The notes beneath the pieces were generated by a model, which had not been told where the DNA came from, did no database searches, and saw only the letters and a list, made by a program, of their open reading frames with translations. Shown here piece by piece: positions 36,293 to 46,157 of a DNA stretch of 64,000 nt. Within the stretch, counting starts at the first letter, position 1; each line of letters begins with the position of its first letter. The position numbers and the translations under genes were made by a program. Location: contig NZ_JAGGJW010000005.1 in the NCBI RefSeq assembly GCF_017873175.1, positions 248,001 through 312,000 of the forward strand, given 5' to 3'. The stretch comes from Neorhizobium petrolearium (GTDB lineage: Bacteria > Pseudomonadota > Alphaproteobacteria > Rhizobiales > Rhizobiaceae).

Positions 36293-37294
36293 CAGGAAGG
36301 TCGGCATCAGATCGCCGGTCTGGGTCAGGCTCAGCCGGTGTTCTCCTGCCCGGTTCTTGAAATCCGGGTGATGTATCATCAGCGGAATATGGGAGATCTC
36401 TTCGTAATAGGGCATGCGGATCTTGCCCCACCAACCATGTTCCGACAGGAGGAACCCATGGTCGGTGCTCAGCACGACGCAGGTGTCGTCCCACATATGG
36501 TGTTCGTCCATGTAGTCGAGCAGCTTGCCGAAATAGTCGTTGCACATCGCCACAAGCGCCGCATAATTCGCGCGGATTTCGGTCATCTCTTCCGGATTTT
36601 CGGCCACCCTGTCGTAATGCGGCCAGTCCAGGATACTGCCCTGATAACCTGTCGCATACAGTTCCTTGAAGCGATCCGCCGCATGGAAAGGCTCATGTGG
36701 ATCGAAGCATTCGAGCATCAGGAACCAATTGTCGGCCATCCGGTTGCGGTCAAGGAAATCAAAGGCCGAGGCAAAGCAGCGCGGACCGGGCATGTCCTGC
36801 TCCTGCTGCATCTCAGTCCGGTTGATCGCATGCTGCAGCCGCTTGCTCGGCTTTTTGACATTGTAATGCCGCTGGTCGAATTTCTCGGCGATCATGTCCA
36901 GCGGCGGCGCGACCATCGGAACCTAAGGATCGTATTCCTGCCCGCGGATATAGTCGTAGCTCGAAAATTTCGTGTGAAAACCATGCCCGCCATCTTCGAA
37001 GTAGTGCAGGTGATCGGTGATCAGGTGGGTATAGACGCCCTTCCGCTTCATGATCTGCGCGAACGAATTGTCGTATGGCTCCAGAGGTCCCCAGGAGCGG
37101 TGCATGAAGTTAAGCCGGCCGGAATGCAGATCGCGCCGTGCCGGCATGCAGGGCAGCGAGCCGGCATAGTGTCTGTCGAAGGTAACTCAGCGCTCGGCGA
37201 ACCGGTCGAAATTGGGCGTGGCGATGCCGGTTCCGCCATAACAGCCAAGAGCGTCGCGGTTGAGCGAGTCAAAAAGGACGAAGATCGTTTTCAT
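36285..37294 (-). pseudogene. N-terminal part of sulfatase 5, with two nonsense codons
   Basis: Starting at ATG 37294 (GGAGG upstream) the frame reads KTIFVLFDSLNRDALGCYGGTGIATPNFDRF, then contains TGA after AER. It continues through the intact core CMPARRDLHSGR and MHRSWGPLEPYDN, hits TAG after GQEYDP near 36920, and continues to LTQTGDLMPTFLDF at the IS66 boundary. Sulfatase 4 has sense codons at both places. The gene is thus dead three ways: two stops and the insertion. It was a paralogue of sulfatase 4. Confidence 0.9.
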
Positions 37295-38107
37295 GAGGGT
37301 CCTCCCTGCTACCCGTTTAAGGCAAAGATCATCGCCCGCATAATCGCTCCCGGTACTGAGGAGATAACCAGCGGTGATCAGTCATGTACATTTTCGACAT
37401 TTGCGCTCTGCTGTTTTAGGCAACCAGCCGTGCTCGCCAAGCGCATTGCAAGCCATGTGGGCTTCCGCCGTGTTAAACGCGTACCTCCATAGGAGAAGTC
37501 CCATGATCAGGCAGTCTCGAAACATAGATGCGGTCCTTGCCTCGCTTCTCGTCGCTTTCGTTCTGTTGCTCCTGGGACCGAGCGCCGCAACTGGCTGGTG
37601 GTCGTCATGAAGGCTGACAAGAAGAAGGTCTACGCCTTCGAAAATCAGAGGCACGGCCTCATCCGGGAGCCGAAGGCTTGGCGGTGCCGTCGGAACTGCG
37701 GGGCCTGGCCTATGCTTCTTTGGCTGCCTTTGATGAGGGGGGTGAACTGGAGGATTCTCCGCCGGAACCGTGCTGTGGGGATGGATGCCACGAATGGAGA
37801 CGGTCAGCCGTACGAGCCTAAATCGCACCAAACTTATCATAGCGGGAACCCGTTCCTTCAGCCAGCGCTGCACGTCGCTGATATCCAAGTCGAGCTACAG
37901 CAGTTTCGTAGCCATGGCGTGCCGAAGCAGGTGCGGAAAGACTCGCCTCGTAATGCTCAGACATCGGGCAGTAAGGATATTTCCTAATTGCAGAGATTGC
38001 TAAAGTAAGGCATCAGAAACGACAGGAGGATAAAGGCTGCACTTTCGTAAGATGGTGCTGCCTATCATAGCCGACGTGAATTGGCTATTCGAGGGAGGGC
38101 AGCGAAC
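37295..38107. other. 813-base region, mostly without a recognisable gene
   Basis: Between the sulfatase 5 start and the TPR regulator I find only one small reading frame with a good ribosome binding site (37503-37610). A 129-codon frame at 37598-37987 has no SD, an odd composition and no recognisable motif. The region should hold the promoter of the regulator, whose SD GGGAGG is at its right end. Confidence 0.4.
37503..37610 (+). CDS. Possible small membrane protein
   Basis: This 35-codon frame starts at an ATG with AGGAG seven bases upstream. It encodes a basic N-terminus followed by one hydrophobic stretch (AVLASLLVAFVLLLLGPSA), the profile of a small single-pass membrane protein. There is no homology I can name and it could be chance. 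Confidence 0.3.
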   Translation: MIRQSRNIDAVLASLLVAFVLLLLGPSAATGWWSS

Positions 38108-39910
38108 ATGGTGGAGCACGGTCCCTCAGTCCGTTTACTCGGCGCTGCGCCGTTGGCTGGTTTCGTTCTGGAGGATACGCTGGAGCCAGAGCGCTTCGTT
38201 CTTGATGTAAAGGATCAACTGGATCGCATCCTGGCAAGCGAAGAACTTGCCGTTCCCGACCGTGCAAAGAAGTTCCTTAAATATCTGGTGGATGAGACGC
38301 TTGCAGGCAGGTCAGACCGAATAAAGGCCTACTCCATTGCAATCGAGGTATTTGGCCGCAGTCAATCATTCGATGCTCAGAACGATCCGGTTGTCCGCAT
38401 TGAGGCGGGTCGAATCCGCCGCGCACTTGAGCGTTATTATCTGATCGCTGGCCAAGCGGATCCCATTCTCATCAGCGTTCCAAAAGGCTGCTATATACCG
38501 CGCTTCGCTCGGCGCCTGACACAGAACACGGGCGGCTCACGGGCCGCCAATGAGTCCGGACAACGACCTGACGCGCAAGCTGAAGTTCCCCACCTGAACC
38601 GGAAGATGACGATACTTGGAGCGCTGGCCGCTTCCCTGGCCGTGGGTGCAACAGGTTATTACAATTGGAATGCATCGGACCAGCCGGCCAGCTATGTCGA
38701 ATATGCGCCGCGGGTGTTTATCAGAGAGTTCGAAGATCTTGGCATCAAGGATCATTCGACGGTATATGCCCGCGGAGTGTCTGCTGAAATTGCAAGTCGG
38801 CTCGCCAGATTCAAGGATATAATCGTAATCACCGCGCCTACAAAGGAGACTTATGAACAAGTTCCGGCCAGCGGCGGTATCTTTGACCTGGGCGGGTCCA
38901 TACATACCTCGGGAACCCATCTCCACCTGATAGTGAACCTTTTGGATGGATCAAGTGGAGAAGTTCTGTGGACTCGAACTTATGATGGTGAGGTCGACGT
39001 CGGGAACCCCGTCAACTTCCAGAAATATGTCGCCGACAGGGTCGCAACGGAAATCGGCCAAGCGTATGGAGTCATCGCTCGTGAAAATTTCGTGCGTCTG
39101 AAGTCGACTTCCAGCAGCGACACCGAGGCCTATACCTGCCTGATGTCTTACTACGGCTACAGGCAACAGCTCGATGGGAGCCGACGCCCTGATATTTTGA
39201 GCTGTCTTGAGAAATCCGTGGAGAGGTTTCCCGAGTATGCCACGGCCTGGGCTTTGCTGGCCGCCGTTCTCCTGGATGAGGAGCGCTTTGGCCCCAGCGA
39301 TGTCCCCAAAGACCCGACCTCTCTGGAACGCGCGTTTGCGGCCTCACGTACCGCAATCTCACTTGATCCGAACAATATTCGGGCTCAACAAGCCTTGATG
39401 ACAATCTATTTCCTGATGGACAATGTCGAGATGGGTTTACAGACGGGGCGCGAGGCATTGGCCCTTAATCCGAACGACATGGAACTCACCGGCGAGTTCG
39501 GCATTCGTCTGGCCGCATCGGGCTCCCTGGCAGAGGGAGCGGCCCTGATCGAGAAGGCGCTCGCAGACAATCCCAGCAACGCCAACTACTACCTGACGTC
39601 ACTGGCGATGATTAATTATCTGCTCGGACACTATGCCATTGCGGCAGATCTCATTCGTCGTGTCGAAAACGTCGACAATCCATTGCCGCACCTGATCGCC
39701 GCGGCAACCTATGCTCAGAGTGGAATGATGAAAGAAGCGCAAACAAGCGCGGGCCGCTTCTACGCCACGAAATCAGACTTTCTGGACAAGATCGACGCCG
39801 AATTGAAAAAGCGAAACTTCTCCGACAGCGACAAAGCGCACTTCCTGGATGGTATTCGCAAGGCCGGCCTGTCGTTTCGAAGCGCATCGCTTGCCTCGGC
39901 AGGCCAATGA
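38108..39910 (+). CDS. Membrane-anchored regulator-like protein with TolB-like and TPR domains
   Basis: The 600-residue protein has a conserved N-terminal cytoplasmic domain (RILASEELAVPDRAKKFLKYLVDETLAGRSDRIKAYSIAIEVFGRS...QNDPVVRIEAGRIRRALERYY...ISVPKGCYIPRF). A linker, one membrane segment (about residues 167-185), a TolB-like N-terminal domain (VFIREFEDLG...ARGVSAEIASRL) and TPR-like repeats follow to the C-terminus. Such proteins are common in rhizobia, often annotated as adenylate-cyclase- or CadC-like, but no cyclase domain is present here. It probably senses or regulates across the inner membrane. ATG 38108 has GGGAGGG upstream; TTG 38081 is rejected. Confidence 0.7.
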   Translation: MVEHGPSVRLLGAAPLAGFVLEDTLEPERFVLDVKDQLDRILASEELAVPDRAKKFLKYLVDETLAGRSDRIKAYSIAIEVFGRSQSFDAQNDPVVRIEAGRIRRALERYYLIAGQADPILISVPKGCYIPRFARRLTQNTGGSRAANESGQRPDAQAEVPHLNRKMTILGALAASLAVGATGYYNWNASDQPASYVEYAPRVFIREFEDLGIKDHSTVYARGVSAEIASRLARFKDIIVITAPTKETYEQVPASGGIFDLGGSIHTSGTHLHLIVNLLDGSSGEVLWTRTYDGEVDVGNPVNFQKYVADRVATEIGQAYGVIARENFVRLKSTSSSDTEAYTCLMSYYGYRQQLDGSRRPDILSCLEKSVERFPEYATAWALLAAVLLDEERFGPSDVPKDPTSLERAFAASRTAISLDPNNIRAQQALMTIYFLMDNVEMGLQTGREALALNPNDMELTGEFGIRLAASGSLAEGAALIEKALADNPSNANYYLTSLAMINYLLGHYAIAADLIRRVENVDNPLPHLIAAATYAQSGMMKEAQTSAGRFYATKSDFLDKIDAELKKRNFSDSDKAHFLDGIRKAGLSFRSASLASAGQ

Positions 39911-40071
39911 GCCCATTCCATGTTAAATGCCCTCTTCGCCCGAACATAGCCTACTTGCCGCTCGACGCGGAAGTCAACCGGCAGATAATATATCCTCTAC
40001 TCAACATATACAACATTCACCTTATACTATAAATCTTGATTCAGGCAGCAACTAATCAGGTCGAAGATTCT

Positions 40072-41214
40072 TTAGCGTCTCCCGCGATCTACAAGAGTGA
40101 TCGGAGCGGCCACTGTCGTCGCCGCAACCCTGCCCACCGTATCGACCGCGCGGTAGACAGTCTCGCCGATACCGACATCCGAGTCCGTGAGGGTCTGTCC
40201 CGTTACCAGCCGTGAGCCGATCAACTGCACAACCTCAGGGCTCTCCGCGAATTTGCCGTGGTTGAGCCAATCGTCGGTCTTGAGCCTGGTGAGGTCCACC
40301 ACCGTAACTCCGGCAGTTTCCAACTTGGTACGATATGGTTCGGCTGCAGGATTGATCAGTCCTACCCGGTCGACTCCGCCCGAGATCCGCCGCGACACTT
40401 TGAGCGCCCGGTCGTCTTGCGACACAAAAATGGTGATCTTCGGCTTGTTTTCCCCAAGTTCCCACCATTGGCGCCCAAAGACGTCGACGTCGAGATCCGG
40501 CGAGGCGAGGATGACATTCTTTATCTTGGCGGCGACCCTTCCGTCACGCAAAGCCATCTGCCTCAGCGATTCCATCGCCAGCCATGTGCCCATAGAATGG
40601 GCCATGACGGTTACCTCCTTCACCGTAGGGTCTTCCGCAATGATCCCGAGCCCCTCCTCCAATGCCGTGCGCGAGAAATTCGTGCTTTCCTTGTCATAGT
40701 TGTAGTCGAGCACATTTGCACGGGACGGCCATGCAAAGAGCAAGGGAACGACCTCCGCATCGGCATCGTGCACGATCTGTGCAAAGCGAAAAACCGAATC
40801 CTCGTAGCGATTATTGAACCCGTGGACGAAGACAAGAACGTGTCCCATCTTATTATACTTCTGAAACCATTTGCGCGCCTCGGTGCCTCGCTCCACATTC
40901 TGCGCCCTGACGACCGCAAACTCCTTGCCCGGATCAGGCGGCAACTTCTTTGGCCATTGCACCGTACCGGAGGACCGATGCGGTGGAATCGAAATGGTGA
41001 TGTCGGTCAACGATAGCGTCAGGCTGCGTTCCCCTGAAAACAGGGTCGCGGAATCACCTGATGGCTTTCGACTGGTGGCAACCAGCATCGTCACGGTCGA
41101 TGCCGACTGCTGGCCGGCGGCGATCGGGGTAAGAACACCCTCGGGACGTCCCGCACATCCGGCAACAGCCAGGCCGACCAGAAGAGCGACGACCTGGCTC
41201 GCACGCTTCCGCAT
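40072..41214 (-). CDS. DUF900 alpha/beta-hydrolase lipoprotein
   Basis: The 380-residue protein starts with a lipoprotein signal (VVALLVGLAVAGCAG, lipobox VAGC). It then has an alpha/beta-hydrolase of the DUF900 type: HVLVFVHGFNNRYEDSVFRFAQIVHD, PLLFAWPSRANVLDYNYDKEST, and the nucleophile elbow VMAHSMGTWL. It should be a membrane-anchored esterase or lipase-like enzyme of unknown substrate. The same frame stays open for another 388 codons upstream, but that part is antisense-frame to the MscS gene and is rejected; ATG 41214 begins the signal peptide. Confidence 0.8.
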   Translation of the reverse strand: MRKRASQVVALLVGLAVAGCAGRPEGVLTPIAAGQQSASTVTMLVATSRKPSGDSATLFSGERSLTLSLTDITISIPPHRSSGTVQWPKKLPPDPGKEFAVVRAQNVERGTEARKWFQKYNKMGHVLVFVHGFNNRYEDSVFRFAQIVHDADAEVVPLLFAWPSRANVLDYNYDKESTNFSRTALEEGLGIIAEDPTVKEVTVMAHSMGTWLAMESLRQMALRDGRVAAKIKNVILASPDLDVDVFGRQWWELGENKPKITIFVSQDDRALKVSRRISGGVDRVGLINPAAEPYRTKLETAGVTVVDLTRLKTDDWLNHGKFAESPEVVQLIGSRLVTGQTLTDSDVGIGETVYRAVDTVGRVAATTVAAPITLVDRGRR

Positions 41215-41396
41215 GGAGCCGACAGCTTCGCGGCACGTCCGCTCGCTTGCAGGCAGTGCGATATATCCAGGACCGGCGCGCCGTGGGGTACAATTACGAC
41301 GACCGATGGAACTCTCGACCAAACGATATCTCCTTTTGAATACTCGATGCCAAAAGGGAATGAGCCGTCCTGCGATCCCGATTTTTCCCGCGGTGC

Positions 41397-43247
41397 TCAA
41401 ACCCTCTGCTCGATATCGCCGCTGAACGGCTTGGGAACGGCACGAATGCCATTTTCCCGGAACGCTTGCAGTATTGCCTTCATGGCGGCCTTCCGGATCG
41501 GGAACTGCGTCCCGGGCTTTGCCATGAATTTCGCCTTGACGATGAGAGTGCCGTCTTCCACCTCTGTCGAGCCTTGGCTTTTCAAGGGCTGCAGCAGGTT
41601 CGGGCTTAGTTCCGGGTCGGCTGCAATTTGCTCTCCGATCGTCTTGAATATCTTGCGCACCAACTCGGTGTCGGTTTCCATGGCAACGCGAAGGGCGATC
41701 TTCTCGATGACCCAATCCCTGCTGAAGTTCTGGATCTTTCCCATCTGGCCATAGGGTACGGTTGCTATCGGACCGCGGGAGCCACGCAGGGAGACGGAGC
41801 GGATCGAGATTTTCTCGACCGTGCCTTTTGCCCCGGTCGTTTCGATGTATTCCCCATAACGAAAGGCATCGTCGATCAGGAAAAACAGACCTGAGACTAC
41901 ATCCTTGACCAGGGCCTGCGCACCAAAGCTGACGGCCAGGCCGAAGAAGCTCAGGCCGGTGATCAGCGGCCATACGTTGACGCCAACGGTCACCAGCATG
42001 GAAAGGATCGCGAAAGCGACGATCAACGACTTGCCGATAGAGCCGAATAGCGGAACAAGCGTGCCCAGCCGCGAACTTGGCATGTTGGATCCCGGCGCAG
42101 CATGGTCGGCGGCAGCCATTTGATCCGCCCGCGACACCCGCTCGATCGAAGTGCCGATCAGGTTCCAGCAGAACGCGGTAAACATCCCGATCAAGGCGAC
42201 CTTGAAAGCATCGAACGCGACATGCCTCAAATCTATGCCGAACCCTACCGCCAGGGGTGTTGCCCATAGCGCGCCCAATGATGCGAGCATGACGATCAGG
42301 ACGGCAAAACGTGCCGTTTGTCGCCATGCAGCGGCCACGGCGGAGATGTTCGGTGATTGCAGACCGCGTTGCCCCCAATCCCAGATGATCGCATCAAGAT
42401 GTGGCGTCGCGATCACCACGAGAGCCGTCATCATCACCGCGCCGCCTGGAAGCGCGACCCCCAGCGTTCGGGCCAACTGCGCGTTGGCGACAATCAAGAT
42501 AATGAAGCCGATCACTATAGCTGGCCATGATCGCGCGAAGCGACTGCGCCAGGCGGCGCGAGGTCGAGGCCCGGCCACTGCTCCGGCAAGCGTCCGCCTA
42601 TGGCGCCAAACAGCACCGCCAAACAGGATCAGCGTCGGAACGGCCACCAGTCCCGTTCCCAACAGGTCTACCAGGCCGGCACCGGCGCTCCAAAGCCGCA
42701 GCGTGGATATGAGCGCCAGCCCGGTGACCGCCCATATCACAGGGAAGGAAAGGTCGCGCACAAATACGGTCAAGCGACCCGGCCGAAGGCGAAAGTCCCG
42801 GGGCACCGACGGCAGCAACAACCAGTGCAGCGCAACAAGCACCATCCATCCCGCAACGGTAGATGTGGCCCAAAGCTGGAGAGTTTGCTGCGGCAGACCC
42901 TGGGTTGCCACTGCTCGCGCAACCAGGAAACCGATTGCCAGAGCGGTTGCCGCTGACGCCGCCAACAAAAACAAGCGGCGCCAAGCTGTACCGGTACTTT
43001 TCTGGATCCGCCGACCGGCAAGAAAAAGTGGAACAGCAACGAGCAAGACGATCAAAACGATCTGGGATCCCAGTGCGAAGGCGGATGTCGACGCTTCTGC
43101 TAAGGACGCACGGAATTCTTCATATTCCGCAGGCGCCGCCAACCACGCCAGATATCGCGCATGCAAGCCCTCCATGAATTGCTCGACAAGCAACTGCAGG
43201 CGGATAACGAGCAAGGCAAGACCGGTACTCGAAGTATTCTCATCCAT
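41397..43247 (-). CDS. MscS-family mechanosensitive channel
   Basis: The 616-residue membrane protein has around ten hydrophobic segments and a C-terminal MscS core: pore helix region SFFGLAVSFGAQALVKDVVSGLFFLIDDAFRYGEYIET, followed by the beta domain (GTVEKISIRSVSLRGSRGPIATVPYGQMGKIQNFSRDW). The extended N-terminus puts it with the large MscS/YnaI-like channels that release solutes on osmotic downshock. ATG 43247 has GGAGG upstream. The lipoprotein hydrolase follows 182 bases downstream on the same strand. Confidence 0.88.
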   Translation of the reverse strand: MDENTSSTGLALLVIRLQLLVEQFMEGLHARYLAWLAAPAEYEEFRASLAEASTSAFALGSQIVLIVLLVAVPLFLAGRRIQKSTGTAWRRLFLLAASAATALAIGFLVARAVATQGLPQQTLQLWATSTVAGWMVLVALHWLLLPSVPRDFRLRPGRLTVFVRDLSFPVIWAVTGLALISTLRLWSAGAGLVDLLGTGLVAVPTLILFGGAVWRHRRTLAGAVAGPRPRAAWRSRFARSWPAIVIGFIILIVANAQLARTLGVALPGGAVMMTALVVIATPHLDAIIWDWGQRGLQSPNISAVAAAWRQTARFAVLIVMLASLGALWATPLAVGFGIDLRHVAFDAFKVALIGMFTAFCWNLIGTSIERVSRADQMAAADHAAPGSNMPSSRLGTLVPLFGSIGKSLIVAFAILSMLVTVGVNVWPLITGLSFFGLAVSFGAQALVKDVVSGLFFLIDDAFRYGEYIETTGAKGTVEKISIRSVSLRGSRGPIATVPYGQMGKIQNFSRDWVIEKIALRVAMETDTELVRKIFKTIGEQIAADPELSPNLLQPLKSQGSTEVEDGTLIVKAKFMAKPGTQFPIRKAAMKAILQAFRENGIRAVPKPFSGDIEQRV

Positions 43248-43406
43248 TCCCCGGGTCCTCCAATGGCGCTCCAGCAGCAATCATGTGTGATCGTCTCCAG
43301 ACAAAAGGGGGTCGACGTATTGGCTGGCGCCCGCACTGTCGCCTCGTATAGGATCGTTAAAACGACGCACAACGGAACTGCGGCGGCCGGCCGGCGCCTT
43401 CCAAAT

Positions 43407-44225
43407 CTACTTCGGGAACAGCAGGGTGAGCCCCAGCCGGAACCCTATGCCCTCAGGCCCACCCTTGGGGCTTTCCGCCCAGTATCGGATACCGGCGGTC
43501 AAGCTGATCGGCTGCTTGTCCAGCACGATAAGTTTTGCAACCGAAAAGTTGACCGGGACAGACCATGAATCGTCCTCCCAGTTGTATGTGCTTTCGCTGT
43601 TGAGTGTGAATGTCCACGCGTCGGGCGTCGTGTATGAGAGGAAGGGCTGCAGGAACGTCGCGTTGACATCAGGCCGGCTGCCGTCTCCGCCGAATGACCA
43701 GATGTGATTGCCAAGCGCTCCGATGGTCCATCCGTCGCTCTGCTTCAAGGCGACGGTCGTCGGGCCGGCGCCCCATTTTTCGCCACCCAGCAGGTCGTCG
43801 GTTGCCGTCGGAAGAAGGAAGACGGGACCGACGCCCCAGACGATACCGCCCTCCGTCGGCTTGACCGGCGATAGAAAAAAGCTCTGGACCACGTCGCCTA
43901 GTCCGAACTGCTCACCCGATGGCCCGGCAATATCGTTCTGCCAGGTGATCGGGACGATTGTCCGGGAGATCAGGTTCCACTCGTCATTGATGGAGAACGG
44001 TATGACAGGCTGCACATTGACTAAGCCCCTGTCACCATCATCAGGTCCGTAACCGTGATCATAATTGAACTGAAAGGGCACGCTTATCAACGACGCGATC
44101 GGATTGGAAAGTTGCTTGGCCAGTTCCTGAGTTCCCTCCTGAGCCGCCGCGTGGCCGGCGATGGCCAAAGCCGCAATCATGACGGATGCGCAGGCTGCGA
44201 TTGAAAATTCTGATGCAGGTCGCAT
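43407..44225 (-). CDS. Predicted outer-membrane beta-barrel protein
   Basis: This 272-residue protein has a signal peptide (AACASVMIAALAIAGHAAAQ) and a mature part of alternating beta strands ending in a hydrophobic strand (GIGFRLGLTLLFPK). It resembles the neuromedin-U/transporter-like or phenol MetA-type barrels common in proteobacteria, with NPIASLISVPFQFNYD and SPVKPTEGGIVWGVGPVFLLPTATD. Function is unknown, possibly transport. It follows the HupE/UreJ gene by 91 bases on the same strand. Confidence 0.7.
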   Translation of the reverse strand: MRPASEFSIAACASVMIAALAIAGHAAAQEGTQELAKQLSNPIASLISVPFQFNYDHGYGPDDGDRGLVNVQPVIPFSINDEWNLISRTIVPITWQNDIAGPSGEQFGLGDVVQSFFLSPVKPTEGGIVWGVGPVFLLPTATDDLLGGEKWGAGPTTVALKQSDGWTIGALGNHIWSFGGDGSRPDVNATFLQPFLSYTTPDAWTFTLNSESTYNWEDDSWSVPVNFSVAKLIVLDKQPISLTAGIRYWAESPKGGPEGIGFRLGLTLLFPK

Positions 44226-44316
44226 GGCTCCCCTCCAGGGCCTGGTTCGTTTTTGCTGCTATTGCGTGTCGTTCCTCAGTTTTTAAAAACGAGCGGCCGG
44301 CGGTCGCATTTCATGG

Positions 44317-45306
44317 TCAGAAGCTGGCCAGCCTCCCCACCAGCCAGAATGTAGAAATCGCGCCGAGCAGATAGCCGGAAGCTGTGCGCAGCAAAGCGAA
44401 CGAGATGCTGAACAAGCCGATGACCGCCCGCAACAGGACGAAAGCCAGGGTCAGGAACAATAGCTGGCCCACCTCTACCCCCACATTGAATGTCAAAAGG
44501 GCGAGCGGTACATCGGATTGCGGCAGGCCGATCTCCTTTAGTGCACCGGCAAATCCAAATCCGTGAAGCAGTCCGAAAGCGAAAGCGACCAGCCATGGAT
44601 AGCTCTCGGAAAGGCGCTTGCTGCCCGGCTTCATCTTGACCAATTCGCTGGCGACGAAAGCGATGCTGAGTGCGATCGTCGCTTCCACCGGTTTCTGCGG
44701 CAGACTGAAATATCCCAGTGACGCTCCGGCCAGCGTAATGCTGTGGGCGATGGTGAAAGCCGTTACCGTCTTGATCAGGATCACGGGATCGCGGATCAGC
44801 AGAAAGAGGGCGAAAACGAACAGCAGATGGTCGAAGCCGGAGAGGATGTGATCGACGCCCAAACGGAAATAGGTCGACGCCACCTCGAGGCTGGTCTGCG
44901 CGTCCGCGACGATGAAGGTGGCCGCCTCCGGCTTGAGGCGCGAGATCTCCGTCGTACCGTCCCGGTGGGCGATGCGCGCCAGGGCATCGGTCATCGTCGA
45001 GCGCAGGCCATCGATGGCGATTTCCTTGCCTTTCAGCCCACCCTCGCAAGTAGCGCTCCAGCGCTCGATGTAGGCGCCGCCCTCGATCGATCTGCGGGGC
45101 TTGGCGTTCGCCCTGCAAGTGTCCGGCAAACGCACATAAAGCCCCAGGCGCATCTCGCCCTGCGCCGGCACTTTCCAGACCAGGGCGAATTCGTCGGGTG
45201 CGGTTTCCCGCATGTCGAGATAGGCCGGCCGCATCTCGTGAGCAGCCGCCGGTGACGCTACAAATGCCAGCGAGAGGATTGCCAGCAGGGTGCCGAATCG
45301 CATCAT
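44317..45306 (-). CDS. HupE/UreJ-family membrane protein
   Basis: The 329-residue protein has a signal peptide, an exported N-terminal domain of about 130 residues (HEMRPAYLDMRETAPDEFALVWKVPAQGEMRLGLYV...). Several membrane segments with the HupE/UreJ_2 hallmarks follow: FRLGVDHILSGFDHLLFVFALFLL, FTIAHSITLAGASLG, AFAFGLLHGFGFAGAL. HupE/UreJ proteins are thought to be metal (nickel or cobalt) permeases, but this long-N-terminal type is found away from hydrogenase and urease genes. Its start overlaps the parvulin stop by four bases, so the two are coupled. Confidence 0.83.
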   Translation of the reverse strand: MMRFGTLLAILSLAFVASPAAAHEMRPAYLDMRETAPDEFALVWKVPAQGEMRLGLYVRLPDTCRANAKPRRSIEGGAYIERWSATCEGGLKGKEIAIDGLRSTMTDALARIAHRDGTTEISRLKPEAATFIVADAQTSLEVASTYFRLGVDHILSGFDHLLFVFALFLLIRDPVILIKTVTAFTIAHSITLAGASLGYFSLPQKPVEATIALSIAFVASELVKMKPGSKRLSESYPWLVAFAFGLLHGFGFAGALKEIGLPQSDVPLALLTFNVGVEVGQLLFLTLAFVLLRAVIGLFSISFALLRTASGYLLGAISTFWLVGRLASF

Positions 45307-46157
45307 GGGACGATCCCCGCTACGGCAAGGTTCTCGATGGTCACGTCATAGCGCTTGAGAAGCTCAGCGAAGCGACGGTCTTCGAGCGCGACGCGTCTGT
45401 CATTCGCCCATTCGCGCATCACCGCGGCGCGAACGTCGCCGAGTGCCGGCAAACGACCCGGCTTGCGTTCCGTCACCCGAACCAGGTGAAGGCCGAAGCC
45501 GGAGGCGACAGGACCGATCCATTGGCCCACGGACGCCTTGTCGAGCGCTTCGGCGAATTCGCCGCCAAACATCTGGGCGATTGCTGTCTTGCCGGTCAAT
45601 TCCACCACCGGCGGAAGCTGCGTGACATCGCCGAGGGAAGCCGGATCCGTTGAAGGAACCGTCGCCAACGCCTCCAGGGTGGAAGCGGCGTTCCTGGCAA
45701 TCGCGTCGCCTTGCCGCTCGGGGTTGAGGAAGACCTGCTGGAAAGCCAGCATCGGATCGGTCTCGAATGCGCCGGGATGCGCATTCAGATAGACATTCAG
45801 TTCCGCATCCGTCGGCACCGGCGCATCGGCTTCGTCTATGACGAGAAATTCCATTTTCTGACGCAGCCGGCGTCGGATGACCGTGTCATCCTTGTCGAGC
45901 CCGAGTGCCAGCGCTTCACGAACAAGAATCTCTTCCCTGACATGATCGTCGATCAAGCCCTTCAGTTCACGCCCCGTCGGCGGCCGCTGCCAGGTCTTGG
46001 TGAAGACCGAGCCCATCTGCTCGATCTTCGAGGCCGTGACAACGATCACGTCCGGCGCCGGCACACTCTTGTCGCCGACAACGCCATGCATCGCGAAGAT
46101 GGCAAGGGCAATCAGAAAAAAATGAACGAGCGGTTCCTTCAGAAGTCGCTTCACCAT
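45303..46157 (-). CDS. Membrane-anchored PpiC-type peptidyl-prolyl isomerase
   Basis: This 284-residue protein has an N-terminal membrane anchor (FFLIALAIFAMHGVV), a SurA/PpiD-like chaperone region (LKGLIDDHVREEILVREALALGLDKDDTVIRRRLRQKMEFL) and a parvulin-like domain (VGQWIGPVASGFGLHLVRVTERKPG). It would fold envelope proteins, perhaps the HupE/UreJ partner whose gene overlaps it. ATG 46157 has GGAAG upstream and overlaps the previous short gene. Confidence 0.83.
   Translation of the reverse strand: MVKRLLKEPLVHFFLIALAIFAMHGVVGDKSVPAPDVIVVTASKIEQMGSVFTKTWQRPPTGRELKGLIDDHVREEILVREALALGLDKDDTVIRRRLRQKMEFLVIDEADAPVPTDAELNVYLNAHPGAFETDPMLAFQQVFLNPERQGDAIARNAASTLEALATVPSTDPASLGDVTQLPPVVELTGKTAIAQMFGGEFAEALDKASVGQWIGPVASGFGLHLVRVTERKPGRLPALGDVRAAVMREWANDRRVALEDRRFAELLKRYDVTIENLAVAGIVP

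Noticed and set aside
37598-37987. 129-codon plus-strand frame
   Set aside because: No ribosome binding site, no recognisable domain and unusual composition.
41215-42378. Long N-terminal extension of the DUF900 lipoprotein frame (768 codons in all)
   Set aside because: It runs on the same strand in another frame through the MscS gene, has no protein-like motifs, and ATG 41214 begins a clear lipoprotein signal.
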